64,000 bases of DNA from Ga0077527 sp038144955 (GTDB lineage Bacteria > Pseudomonadota > Gammaproteobacteria > Burkholderiales > SG8-41), in the NCBI GenBank assembly GCA_038144955.1, contig JAYQOT010000004.1, positions 8,330 through 72,329 on the forward strand, given 5' to 3'. A model generated the notes under the pieces. The model did no database searches and had not been told where the DNA came from. It saw nothing but the letters and a program-made list of their open reading frames with translations. The stretch's first letter is position 1. Every line of letters begins with the position of its first letter. Below are positions 35,865 through 45,408 of this stretch, in pieces. Made by a program: the position numbers and the translations under genes.

Positions 35865-37808
35865 ATGCGTGCAGGGGTAGTAGCGGCAGCGGTACTGGCG
35901 ATGACAGCCGGACTGGCTGTCATGACTGGGCCAGTGCAGGGCGCTGGACTCGACGAAGCGTTCCTGGCGGCGCGGGATGCTGCGCGCGCCGGTGACAGCA
36001 AAAAGCTGGAGCAGATTGCGCCGCGTTTCAGCGGCCACCTGCTAGAACCCTATGTTTCGTATTGGCGCCTGTCGATTCGTCTCGAAGGCCGGGATCCAGA
36101 GGAAATCCGCGCTTTTCTCAGTGGTAATCGGGATACCCCGCTGTCCGACTATCTGCGCCGGGATTGGCTTAAGCAGCTGGGCAAAAGCGCGAAGTGGGAG
36201 CTCTTCAATGCCGAGCTGCCGGCGCTGGTCAACGACGATCTGGAGCTGACCTGCTATTCGCTGCAGGCGCGGGTGCGTACGGATACGCTGGCTCTGCGTG
36301 AGGCCCGTCCTCTCTGGTTCGTTGCCCGCAACCTGCCGGACAGCTGCAATCCACTGTTCGATGCGCTGATTCAATCGCAACTGCTGTCTGAGGATGATAT
36401 CTGGACGCGCATCCGGCTTGCGCTCGAGGTCGGCCAGGTATCGCTGGCCAACCGCGTTGCGGCACATCTTCCGAAGGGTAAAGCGCCCGATGCCGGCGCG
36501 CTTTCGGCCATTTACTCCAATCCCGCAGGTTATCTCGGTCGCTCACACGGCTCACTCAATTCGCGTGGCGCGCGTGAGACGACGATGTTCGCGGTCTATC
36601 GGCTGGCGCGCACCTCGCCTCAACAGGCTTTTGCCCATTGGGTGAAACTCGGGCCGCGGTTTACCGAGGATGAGCAAGCCTATGTGTGGGGCATGCTCGG
36701 TTATTACGCCGCCATGCGCCATGACCCCAATGCACTGGACTGGTTCGCACGCGCCTACGGCATGAGCGATCTGCAACTGACATGGAAGGCGCGGGCCGCT
36801 TTGCGCTCGCAAAGCTGGACCGAGCTTCTGGAGGCGGTCGATGCCATGACTGCCAAGGAAGCCGAGCGTTCCGCCTGGCGTTACTGGAAGGCCCGTGCAC
36901 TGAAGGTGACGGGTCGGGAAAAAGAGGCGATTGCCCTGCTCAAACCGCTATCAGCAGGCTACGGATTTTATGAACAGCTGGCGCTGGAGGATCTTGGCGG
37001 CACTGTACGTGCTCCGGAAGTGGCTTACAGGCCCGGACCGGATGAAATCAACGCCATCGCGGCGCGTCCGGGTATCCGCCGCGCTCTGGAACTGTTCCGG
37101 CTTGATGCACGCCTCGAGGGGGTACGTGAATGGCTGTGGGCGATCCGTGGTTTCGATGATCGCCAACTGCTGGCAGCAGCGGAAGTCGCGCGCCGCAATT
37201 CGGTCTGGGATCGCACAATCAATACTGCCGACAAAACCCTTTTCGAGCACGATTTCGGGCTGCGCTATCTCGCGCCGTATCGCGATCAGCTGAAATCGGC
37301 TGCCAGCCAGCTTGATCTGGACGAAGCCTGGGTCAACGGCCTGATACGCCAGGAAAGCCGGTTTATCGCTCAAGCCAAATCCCGGGCCGGGGCCAGCGGG
37401 CTGATGCAGTTGATGCCTGCTACCGCACGCTGGGTGGCGGGAAAGATCGGTTTGCGCAACTGGAGCTGGTCGAAAGTAAACGAAATCGAAACCAATCTGA
37501 GCCTGGGCACCTACTATCTGCGCCATGTACTGGATGCGCTGGATGGCAGTCCGGTACTGGCATCAGCCGCTTACAACGCCGGCCCTGGTCGGGCACGCAA
37601 CTGGCGTGCTGATCGGAGCATGGAGGCCGCCATCTATGCCGAGACCATACCTTTTAGCGAGACGCGGCATTATGTCCAGCAGGTCATGGCCAACTCCAGT
37701 TATTACGCGCACAACTTCAGCCAGCAGGGCCAGTCACTGAGGGCACGCATAGGGGTAATTGAGCCGCGTCTCCGTGATCAGGAGAAGACGCTGGGCGACA
37801 CGCCCTGA
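35865..37808 (+). CDS. slt: Soluble lytic murein transglycosylase
   Basis: Slt-type enzymes cut glycan strands of peptidoglycan in the periplasm. A signal peptide covers about residues 1-26 (ends near VQGA). The middle is a long helical superhelix (residues about 30-460), and the C-terminal SLT domain carries catalytic Glu497 in IRQESRFIAQAKSRAGASGLMQLMP. The length of 647 aa is normal. The ATG at 35865 comes 12 bases after the N gap, so an earlier start cannot be excluded. Confidence 0.93.
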   Translation: MRAGVVAAAVLAMTAGLAVMTGPVQGAGLDEAFLAARDAARAGDSKKLEQIAPRFSGHLLEPYVSYWRLSIRLEGRDPEEIRAFLSGNRDTPLSDYLRRDWLKQLGKSAKWELFNAELPALVNDDLELTCYSLQARVRTDTLALREARPLWFVARNLPDSCNPLFDALIQSQLLSEDDIWTRIRLALEVGQVSLANRVAAHLPKGKAPDAGALSAIYSNPAGYLGRSHGSLNSRGARETTMFAVYRLARTSPQQAFAHWVKLGPRFTEDEQAYVWGMLGYYAAMRHDPNALDWFARAYGMSDLQLTWKARAALRSQSWTELLEAVDAMTAKEAERSAWRYWKARALKVTGREKEAIALLKPLSAGYGFYEQLALEDLGGTVRAPEVAYRPGPDEINAIAARPGIRRALELFRLDARLEGVREWLWAIRGFDDRQLLAAAEVARRNSVWDRTINTADKTLFEHDFGLRYLAPYRDQLKSAASQLDLDEAWVNGLIRQESRFIAQAKSRAGASGLMQLMPATARWVAGKIGLRNWSWSKVNEIETNLSLGTYYLRHVLDALDGSPVLASAAYNAGPGRARNWRADRSMEAAIYAETIPFSETRHYVQQVMANSSYYAHNFSQQGQSLRARIGVIEPRLRDQEKTLGDTP

Positions 37809-37859
37809 GGGGCTGTGGCAGGCCTGAGAACCAGGGCGGGCCGGGGGTAGAATAGACGC

Positions 37860-38795
37860 ATGCCATACAACATTTGCGTCCTTGGTGGATCCGGCTTTGT
37901 CGGCCGGCACTTGTGCCAGCAACTGGCGGCGTCGGGAAACCGCGTGAAGGTTCCGACCCGTGACCGCGAGCGTGCCAAGCACCTTATCCTGCTGCCCACG
38001 GTCGATGTCGTGGTTGCGGATATTCATGATCCGGCCGCACTGGCCGACCTGGTTCGCGGCTGCGATGCGGTGATCAACCTGGTTGGCGTGCTTCACGACG
38101 GCCGCGGTGCACGTGGTTTTGGCGCTTCCCATCGCGATTTGGCTGGAAAGGTGGTGGCTGCGTGTCGGGAATCCGGCGTGCGGCGACTGCTGCACATGAG
38201 CGCGCTGGCTGCAGCCGTTGACGCTCCCAGTGACTATCTGCGCAGCAAGGGGGAAGCCGAGCGCATCGTTCGTGAGTCCGGACTCGACTGGACTGTTTTC
38301 AGGCCATCAGTGATTTTCGGACCGGAGGACAATTTTCTGAACCTGTTCACCGATTTGCAGCGGATGTTGCCGGTCCTTGCACTTGCCGGTCACCAGGCCC
38401 GCTTCCAGCCGGTTTACGTCGGCGATGTCGCCGCAGCTATGGTCGCTGCCATCAGGGACCGGAAGTCCTTTGGCGGCAGCTACGACCTGTGCGGGCCGAA
38501 ACGCTATACGCTGCGAGAACTGGTTTCGCTGGCCGGTACCATGGCAGGCTGCCGCCGTCCGATCATCGGCCTCGGTCGCACATTGTCATACTTTCAGGCT
38601 GCAGTTCTGGAACTGTCACCGGTCAAGTTGATGACGCGCGACAACCTGCGCTCGATGCAGGTAGACAGCGTTTGCGACTGCGCGTTTCCCTTCGGCATCA
38701 AACCCCAGGCCCTGGAAACGCTTGCGCCTGACTGGCTGGCCTCACGCACGCCACGCGCACGCTATCAGCAATTCCGCAATGCTGCGGGACGCTGA
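37860..38795 (+). CDS. NDUFA9-like NAD(P)-binding SDR protein
   Basis: This is an atypical short-chain dehydrogenase-like protein of the complex I NDUFA9 family. The nucleotide-binding motif is GGSGFVG at residues 9-15, and VINLVGVLHD and SDYLRSKGEAE fit the family. Bacterial members are thought to bind NAD(P) or quinone-related cofactors, and the exact substrate is unknown. A TAGAAT at 37848-37853 lies just before the ATG, so the mRNA may be nearly leaderless. cca follows 37 bases later. Confidence 0.85.
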   Translation: MPYNICVLGGSGFVGRHLCQQLAASGNRVKVPTRDRERAKHLILLPTVDVVVADIHDPAALADLVRGCDAVINLVGVLHDGRGARGFGASHRDLAGKVVAACRESGVRRLLHMSALAAAVDAPSDYLRSKGEAERIVRESGLDWTVFRPSVIFGPEDNFLNLFTDLQRMLPVLALAGHQARFQPVYVGDVAAAMVAAIRDRKSFGGSYDLCGPKRYTLRELVSLAGTMAGCRRPIIGLGRTLSYFQAAVLELSPVKLMTRDNLRSMQVDSVCDCAFPFGIKPQALETLAPDWLASRTPRARYQQFRNAAGR

Positions 38796-38832
38796 TTTCC
38801 GGGGTTTCTGAGCGAATTCCTGCCAGACGATC

Positions 38833-39930
38833 ATGGAGACCTATGTCGTTGGCGGTGCTGTGCGGGATGAAATACTGGGCCTTCCCGTCAAAGATCGCGA
38901 CCATGTGGTCGTGGGTTCGACGCCTGAAGAGATGGTCCGACTCGGCTTCAGACCGGTCGGCAGCGATTTCCCCGTGTTTCTGCATCCGCAGACCCATGAG
39001 GAATATGCCCTGGCGCGTACCGAGCGCAAGACCGCACCGGGCTACCACGGGTTTACCTTTCATGCGGCGCCTGACGTTACGCTCGAGCAGGATCTGCAGC
39101 GCCGGGATTTGACCATCAATGCCATGGCGCGTGATGACAAGGGCCGGCTGTTCGATCCGCACGGTGGTGCAGAAGATCTGGGCGCGGGCATTCTGCGTCA
39201 TGTAAGCCCTGCCTTTGCTGAAGATCCGGTGCGCATTCTGCGGGTGGCGCGCTTTGCCGCGCGTTTTGGTTTTACCGTCGCCGCGGAAACCGCGGCCTTG
39301 ATGACGCAGATGGTGCGGTCCGGCGAAGCCGATGCACTGGTTGCGGAACGGGTCTGGCAGGAACTCGCCAAGGGGTTGATGGAAAACACGCCTTCCGCAA
39401 TGTTCGATGTGTTGCGGGATTGCGGTGCACTGGCGAGAGTGCTTCCCCAGGTCGACGCACTCTTTGAAGGAGGGCATGCGGGTGAGGTCATGGCTGCCCT
39501 GGATGCCTTGGCGGGCCAGAACGCGCCGCTGGAAGTGCGTTTTGCGCTGCTGGCACGGCAACTGGAACCCGAAGCGGTCGAGGTCCTTTGCACATCAATC
39601 CGAGCGCCTGCTGCCTGCCGCGATCTGGGAGTGCTCGCGGCACGTCATGCCAATGCGCTGGCCGATGGCGCCGACATCGATGCCGCTGAACTGATGGCTG
39701 TATTTGATGCGGCCGATGCCTGGAGGCGACCCGAACGATTCGAATTGCTGCTGCAGGCCGCACTGGCCGGTATCGGTGAGGGTGAAAAAACGCGGATGTA
39801 TCTGCTGCGTGTTCACAAGGCGGCCCTGGCCGTGAATGCCGGTGAAATTGCGCGCGGGCAGAAGTCTGCGGCAGATATCAAGACTGCGGTTGCGCAGGCG
39901 CGGCTGAACAGGGCGCGCGCCGTCAAATGA
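38833..39930 (+). CDS. cca: CCA tRNA nucleotidyltransferase (lacks HD motif)
   Basis: Cca adds or repairs the 3' CCA end of tRNAs. The catalytic head is strongly conserved: GGAVRD and the metal-binding Asp21 and Asp23 (VKDRDHVVVG), HPQTHEEYALARTERK, and RRDLTINAMA. At 365 aa it is shorter than the 412 aa of E. coli. After the VDALFEG segment the HD phosphohydrolase part is missing: no CHDLGKG-type histidines are present, so nucleotidyl transfer is expected but not the phosphatase activities. Confidence 0.92.
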   Translation: METYVVGGAVRDEILGLPVKDRDHVVVGSTPEEMVRLGFRPVGSDFPVFLHPQTHEEYALARTERKTAPGYHGFTFHAAPDVTLEQDLQRRDLTINAMARDDKGRLFDPHGGAEDLGAGILRHVSPAFAEDPVRILRVARFAARFGFTVAAETAALMTQMVRSGEADALVAERVWQELAKGLMENTPSAMFDVLRDCGALARVLPQVDALFEGGHAGEVMAALDALAGQNAPLEVRFALLARQLEPEAVEVLCTSIRAPAACRDLGVLAARHANALADGADIDAAELMAVFDAADAWRRPERFELLLQAALAGIGEGEKTRMYLLRVHKAALAVNAGEIARGQKSAADIKTAVAQARLNRARAVK

Positions 39931-39961
39931 TTTTCAAATCAACCATCAGCCAAGGACAGCC

Positions 39962-40585
39962 ATGATCGATTTCTACACCTGGACTACACCGAATGGACGC
40001 AAGGTTTCCATCATGCTCGAGGAATGCGGGCTGAAATACCGCACCCATGCGATCAATATCGGCAAGGGTGACCAGTTCACTTCCGAGTTTGTGGCCATCA
40101 ATCCCAACAGCAAAATACCCGCGATCGTCGATGCCGACGGTCCGGACGGCAAGCCGATTGCGCTGATGGAATCCGGCGCGATCCTGATTTACCTCGCCGG
40201 CAAGACCGGCAAATTTCTGCCGCAGGCGGTGCGCGGCCGATATGACGCGCTGCAGTGGCTGATGTTCCAGATGGGCGGCGTGGGTCCGATGTTCGGACAG
40301 GTGCATCATTTCCTGCGCGCAGCCAAGGAGCCGGTGCCGTACGCGATCGAACGTTATGTCAACGAAACGCGGCGGCTCTACGCGGTGCTCGACAAGCAGC
40401 TCGCCGGTCACGAATGGCTGGCGGGCGGCGAGTACACCATTGCCGACATGGCGACCTACCCCTGGGTGGCGCGCTATGAATGGCACAAGACCAATCTCGA
40501 CGATTTTCCCGCGGTGAAGCGCTGGTTCGACCGTCTTTCCGCCCGGCCCGCGGTGCAGCGCGGCATGGCGGTGCCGAAAGTTTGA
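39962..40585 (+). CDS. Glutathione S-transferase family protein
   Basis: This 207-aa protein has an N-terminal thioredoxin-like domain (residues 1-80, with IPAIVDADGPDGKPIALMESGAIL binding the glutathione gamma-Glu) and a C-terminal helical domain (about 90-205). The opening MIDFYTWTTPNGRKVSIMLEE resembles the Nu/YfcG-type GSTs that use Thr/Asn rather than a catalytic Tyr or Ser. Such enzymes often act as disulfide-bond reductases. It is the last housekeeping gene before the restriction island. Confidence 0.88.
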   Translation: MIDFYTWTTPNGRKVSIMLEECGLKYRTHAINIGKGDQFTSEFVAINPNSKIPAIVDADGPDGKPIALMESGAILIYLAGKTGKFLPQAVRGRYDALQWLMFQMGGVGPMFGQVHHFLRAAKEPVPYAIERYVNETRRLYAVLDKQLAGHEWLAGGEYTIADMATYPWVARYEWHKTNLDDFPAVKRWFDRLSARPAVQRGMAVPKV

Positions 40586-40619
40586 CTCTGAACGCACAAT
40601 CCGAGTAATAAAGCCTTAA

Positions 40620-42464
40620 ATGGCAGACAAGTACGAACAATATTCGCAGGAGGAGCTGATACGGCTGCTGCGCGAACGTGACCGCAAGCCCAAGTTCGGT
40701 CTGGTCTGGGAGCGCGACGAGATCGACCATGACAATTCACTCAATGACGATTTTGTCGTGCTCGACGTGGTGCCGGAGCTGTCAGCAGGAGCGGGCCCGT
40801 GGCGCAACCTGATCATCGAAGGCGACAACTTCGATGCGCTGCGTTACCTGCGGATGACCCACGCCGGCAAGGTGCGCTGCATCTACATCGACCCTCCGTA
40901 CAACACCGGCAACAAGGATTTCATCTACAACGACCGCTTTGTCGACAGGGAGGACGTCTACAAGCACAGCAAGTGGCTGGAATACCTCTACCGCCGCCTG
41001 CTGTTGGCGCGCGAACTGCTGGCCGAGGACGGCGTGCTGCTGGTGTCAATCAACGACGAGAATCGCGCCAAGCTGGAATTGCTGCTGGATCAGGTGTTTC
41101 CGGGTATGCGACTGGGGTCATTTGTCTGGCGGACTAAGGATACGGGAAACGATGCCGGCGGTATGTTTAGTCATGTTCATGAACATGTTCTTGTGTTTGC
41201 CAACCCGGCATTTGCCTTTCAAGGCAAACCCATCAGCTTGGATAAATATAAAAATCTAGATGATGATCCTGATGGTCCGTATGCACTTGATCCACTTACA
41301 AAAGCGCATTCTTATGCAGAGAGACCTAATACTTATTACCCGATTCAAGATCCTCAGACTGGATATTGGTATCCATGCGATCCAGATAGGGTGTGGGCAT
41401 ATGCGACAAAAGCGCGGTTAAAAGAGGGCGCGAAATTGCGCGCATAAACTATTGAGGAGCTTATTGAGAAACGGCATGTTTGGTTCCCATCGTGTAAACC
41501 TAAGGAAGTGATGCGGTGGGATACCAAAGAAGAATTGATTCAGGCCATTCGCGACGGCAAAGGTCCGGTACTGCCCAAGAAAAAGACCCCATTGCTGCGC
41601 GAGGACTTGCCGGACCTCGACTTCTGGATCGGCAAACCGATCGCACCCGGCCGACCTTCGCGCAAATCACATCTCAAGTTCAAGGACAAAATGATTGCGC
41701 CGGTCAGCAGCTGGATCGCCGGCTTGAACGAAGAAGTCGATTATCTGTACGACGAGCTTTCAGAGGAGCTCGAAAGCCTGCGCTCACCTCGGGGCGGCGA
41801 GGGTACCGACGCCATCAACGAGATTCTCGGCACCAAAGCATTCACTCATCCCAAGCCGCCGACCTTGATTCGAAATCTGCTCCGGCAGGCCACCAAGCCA
41901 GACGATCTGGTGCTGGACTTTTTTGCGGGTTCGGGAACGACGGCGCAGGCGGTTCTTGAGCTCAACCAGGAAGACGGCGGCAGCCGCAGGTTCATCATGG
42001 TGTCCAGCACCGAGGCGACCGCACAGGATCCCGAGAAGAACATATGTCGGGACGTATGTGCCAAGCGTATCAAGGGTGTGATTGATGGCTACCGAAAAAC
42101 TCCCGGGACAGGCGGCGATTTTGCCTATCTGCGCGCTTATCGCATTGCTGCCGAACGGGTGCTGAGCAATGTTCGCCACGAACAAGTCTGGCTTTCGCTG
42201 CAGTTGATTCATTTTTCGGGTGTCGAGGTCTTCGACCCCAAACAGAATCTGCAGGTTGCACATGGCGCATTTCTGGCGATTGCCTATCTGCCGCGCCTCG
42301 ACGAAAAAGCGGCCAAGAAAATTGTTGATATCGCAGAGAAATCGCCAAAATTGGTGTTGTATTCATGGCAGCCCGGCCAGTTGCGCGAGCGGATTCATCT
42401 GCCCAATGTAAGTTTCGAGAAAATTCCCGAATTTCTGGTCGCCCGCTTCGGAGGTGAACGATGA
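40620..42464 (+). pseudogene. mod: Type III restriction-modification Mod methyltransferase, interrupted by one stop
   Basis: This is a beta-class N6-adenine/N4-cytosine methyltransferase: motif IV DPPYNTG at residues 91-97 precedes motif I DFFAGSG at about 433-439 of the restored frame. A single TAA at 41445 (codon 276) splits it into 275- and about 338-residue parts in the same frame. The sense codons continue cleanly on both sides (KLRA / TIEELIEKRHVWFP), so no frameshift is needed. The specificity segment around 41130-41510 is AT-rich compared with the flanks. Its last bases overlap res by four. It could be a real nonsense mutation or a sequencing/assembly error. Confidence 0.85.
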
Positions 42465-44920
42465 TGATTCAGCCGGAGCTGTATCAGAAAGCCGCGGTCG
42501 ACAATGTATTGAGTATCTTCCGTTATGCCGAGGCCCAGCTTGCAGAGGCGACGGACGATGAGAGCCGCCGCAATGCGATTGCACACAACGGCAGCGTGCT
42601 GATCCAGGCGCCGACGGGAGCAGGCAAGACGCTGATGGCCGGCATGGTCGCCGAGCGTTTTGCGAAGGATACAAAAATCGTCTGGTTCTGGTTTACGCCC
42701 TTTGCCGGATTGGTCGAGCAGGCGCGGACCGCCATGCGCGGGCAGTTCCAGGGCTTGCGCATCCGTGATATCCAGGCAGATCGGCTGGCGATGGGTACCC
42801 GCAGCGGTGATGTGTTCGTGTCGACCTGGGCCTCTGTGGCTGCCAGCAACAAGGAAAGCCGCAAGCTGCGAACTGATGGAGATCTCTCGCTGGCCCTCGA
42901 TACACTGGTGCCCTCGCTGCGGGAAGCGGGGTTCCGGATCGGTGTCGTAATCGACGAGGCGCATCACACTTTCAGCTATGGCACCGAGGCGGTACGCTTT
43001 TACAACACGGTACTGCGCCCGGAATTTTCCCTGTTGATCACGGCGACACCCGACGACGCAGATGCCGACCGCTTCAAGCAGGCGACCGGCATCGCCGTGC
43101 TGCACCGTGTGACGGTCAGTCGCAAGGAAGCAGTGGATAAGGGTTTGATCAAGGAGGGTATCAAGTCGATTGCTTACCTTGCTCCCGACGATCAAAAAGC
43201 CTTGGTGGATTTCCAACTGGCGGCGCTCAGCGATGCGCGTGACGTGCATGCTCAGATCAAGGCGCAACTTAAGGCACAGGGTATTAACCTGATGCCGCTG
43301 ATGCTGGTGCAGGTGGCTTCGACTGACAACAGCGTGGCAGAGGCCAAAAAACGGCTGCTGCAGCTTGGGTTCCGGGAAGAAGCGATTGCGTCTTATACCG
43401 CCAATGAGCCCAGCGACGATCTGCTGTCGGTGGCAATTGATGAAACAAAGGAAGTGCTGATTTTCAAGCTGGCGGCGGCTTTGGGCTTTGATGCGCCCCG
43501 TGCGTTCACGCTGGTTTCCGTGCGTGGGGCCAGAGATACCGATTTCGGTATCCAGGTCGTGGGCCAAATTCTGCGGGTACACCGGGATGTGCGCGGTCGT
43601 GAACTGCCGGAACTGTTGCGCTATGGATATGTGTTCCTAGCGGATGCGGATAACCAGACCGGCTTGACCAGTGCGGCCGACAAGATCAATGCAATCAAGA
43701 CCGAGTTGTCCGAGATCAGTCCGTATGCGATGGTGGTGCGCATTGCGGGCCAGACACAGATTCAGGTGGTTACCGAAAACGGTCAGCCACAGATGTTCCC
43801 GATTTCAGGCGACCAGTATCGGGATCCAGAGTTGCCGACGGCGCAATCGCTGGGGCTGGCCGGACAGCAAGCCCAGACGCTGATGTCGCAGGGTTTGCTG
43901 TCGACCTTGCTGTTGCCAGGGGTGCCCGGAGCATCATCCGGTGCCGGGAGCGGTAAGGCGCTTGCCGGGGGCGCGGGCAGACCAGTACTTCCCGGGAATT
44001 CGGTTTTTAGCCTCAAGGCAGGTATCTCCAAAACCTTTAAACGCGAGCTGCTGCCGATTGCGACCGACGAACTGCTGAAGTGCATCGGTGCGACTGTAGC
44101 AATCGACGAGAAGGTGTTTACCAGCGGGTTGAAGGAAAAAGCCGCCGTGACCCGGCGCGAGGAGGAGATATTCACCCGCCAAGTCGGCGACCGTGTAGTG
44201 CAGGTTCGTCTTTCAAGGGCCGAAATTGCACGTCGTGCACAGAAGGTGCTGTTCGAGCCGGATTATCTGGACCCCCGGGATCTGCACGAGACGTTGATCA
44301 GGCGTTTGCGCGCCGAGTATGAGCGGCATGGCATGGATGTGGATGAGGAACGGCTGGACGTGGCGTTGAATCTGATCCTGGTCAGCAATCCCAATTTGGT
44401 GCGGATGGCTGCGCGCAAATGTGCCGCCCAATACAAGGACGTGGTTGATGCGGCGCCGTTGCCGGATAGCATCAGCCTCCCGCCTGGGGCGCGCACGTCA
44501 CGGTTGAACGTATATGGAGTCATGCCTGCCGACTTGAACCGGGACGAGACTGCGTTCGCGGAGCTGCTCGACAGCGACACTACCGGCACGGTGGAATGGT
44601 GGCATCGCAATGAGCCGCGAAAGCCCTGGTCAATCGGGATCGTATTGCCGAATGGTGCGCAGTATTTTCCGGACTTTCTCGTGAAAGTCAGCGGCCGGAC
44701 CAAAGGGGAAGGGTTGCTCCTCATTGAGGTCAAGGGAGATCATATTCTTAACAAGACCGATGACCTGGATAAATCGATTTCCGAGCACAAGACCTATAAA
44801 CGCCCGCTGATGGTGGTCCGTGAAGATGCTGGGCGATTCATGGCCGTGGAGTTCAGGGAGAGTTCTGGGCGCAATGAAATGGATCGGGTTTTTCAGGTGG
44901 ATATTCTGAAGCACCTCTAA
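42461..44920 (+). CDS. res: Type III restriction enzyme Res subunit (DEAD/DEAH helicase-nuclease)
   Basis: Res is the ATP-dependent helicase-nuclease of a type III system; in known systems it works only as a complex with Mod. Walker A APTGAGKTL is at residues 50-58 and the DEAH box (VVIDEAHHTF) near 165. The C-terminal PD-(D/E)XK nuclease is seen as Pro737-Asp738 and Glu756-Val-Lys758 (FPDFLVKV ... LIEVKGD). The frame is intact over 819 aa. It overlaps mod by four bases (ATGA). With mod interrupted, Res is probably silent. Confidence 0.88.
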   Translation: MMIQPELYQKAAVDNVLSIFRYAEAQLAEATDDESRRNAIAHNGSVLIQAPTGAGKTLMAGMVAERFAKDTKIVWFWFTPFAGLVEQARTAMRGQFQGLRIRDIQADRLAMGTRSGDVFVSTWASVAASNKESRKLRTDGDLSLALDTLVPSLREAGFRIGVVIDEAHHTFSYGTEAVRFYNTVLRPEFSLLITATPDDADADRFKQATGIAVLHRVTVSRKEAVDKGLIKEGIKSIAYLAPDDQKALVDFQLAALSDARDVHAQIKAQLKAQGINLMPLMLVQVASTDNSVAEAKKRLLQLGFREEAIASYTANEPSDDLLSVAIDETKEVLIFKLAAALGFDAPRAFTLVSVRGARDTDFGIQVVGQILRVHRDVRGRELPELLRYGYVFLADADNQTGLTSAADKINAIKTELSEISPYAMVVRIAGQTQIQVVTENGQPQMFPISGDQYRDPELPTAQSLGLAGQQAQTLMSQGLLSTLLLPGVPGASSGAGSGKALAGGAGRPVLPGNSVFSLKAGISKTFKRELLPIATDELLKCIGATVAIDEKVFTSGLKEKAAVTRREEEIFTRQVGDRVVQVRLSRAEIARRAQKVLFEPDYLDPRDLHETLIRRLRAEYERHGMDVDEERLDVALNLILVSNPNLVRMAARKCAAQYKDVVDAAPLPDSISLPPGARTSRLNVYGVMPADLNRDETAFAELLDSDTTGTVEWWHRNEPRKPWSIGIVLPNGAQYFPDFLVKVSGRTKGEGLLLIEVKGDHILNKTDDLDKSISEHKTYKRPLMVVREDAGRFMAVEFRESSGRNEMDRVFQVDILKHL

Positions 44921-45056
44921 AATTATCAATAAAAACAAATACTTATAACAATTTTATTGTGCGACCTTCATGGAAAGTCCGCGCTGGATTTTTATATTCT
45001 GGCGATGTTTGCTTGAGTTGCTGCGAACGATTCCATTTTCCTCAGGGTCTAATTAG

Positions 45057-45073
45057 CCTATAATTTTTATAGG
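45057..45073 (+). promoter_or_regulatory. Palindromic operator over the -10 box of the toxin-antitoxin operon
   Basis: CCTATAATTTTTATAGG is a perfect inverted repeat of 7-bp arms with a 3-base centre (TTT). It contains TATAAT (45059-45064) and ends on the GTG start of the toxin gene at 45073. A repressor bound here would block the promoter; the HTH antitoxin encoded two genes on is the natural candidate. No good -35 box is evident. Confidence 0.6.
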
Positions 45074-45399
45074 TGAGCCCAAAGATACGACTGCTGGAAC
45101 TGACGGGGACTCGTGCCTTGCAGATTATTCGCGAAGCCGCGAAGGATTCGTCTCGGGTCTATCTGACTGCCCATGCGCAGCAACGCATGAGCACAAGAAA
45201 AATAACGCTGGTTCAGCTTCTGCGCGTATCGCGCTCAGGCCGGATCAGCGAAGGGCCGGTGCGGGAAATGATCAAAGGAGGGTGGAAATGCACGGTGGAA
45301 CATCACACGGCGGGGGATTCAGTCGGTGTGGCGGTAGTCATTGAGTCGATTCAATCGAATGGGGTTACGGTCATTACGGTGTATCACATAACCGATTAG
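45073..45399 (+). CDS. DUF4258 protein, putative toxin
   Basis: This 108-aa protein has a DUF4258 domain (about residues 25-105) with the conserved RVYLTAHAQQRMSTRKI stretch, whose histidine and arginine are shared with ribonuclease-fold toxins of the RelE-like group. It starts with GTG at 45073, directly at the end of the -10 palindrome, so the mRNA may be leaderless. The next gene, nine bases on, encodes an HTH antitoxin. Toxicity is inferred from family and context. Confidence 0.7.
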   Translation: MSPKIRLLELTGTRALQIIREAAKDSSRVYLTAHAQQRMSTRKITLVQLLRVSRSGRISEGPVREMIKGGWKCTVEHHTAGDSVGVAVVIESIQSNGVTVITVYHITD

Positions 45400-45408
45400 G
45401 GTCTTGCT

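Noticed and set aside
34257..37808. One very long frame that joins threonine deaminase to a lytic transglycosylase
   Set aside because: The join runs only through the N gap. Each side is a complete known family with its own start or expected end nearby, so they are two genes.
42395..43582. 395-codon open frame on the minus strand
   Set aside because: It is antisense to res and the end of mod and shows no domain signature.
44948..44960. Short inverted repeat ACAAT-TTT-ATTGT after res
   Set aside because: Five-base AT-only arms are too weak to call a terminator or operator.
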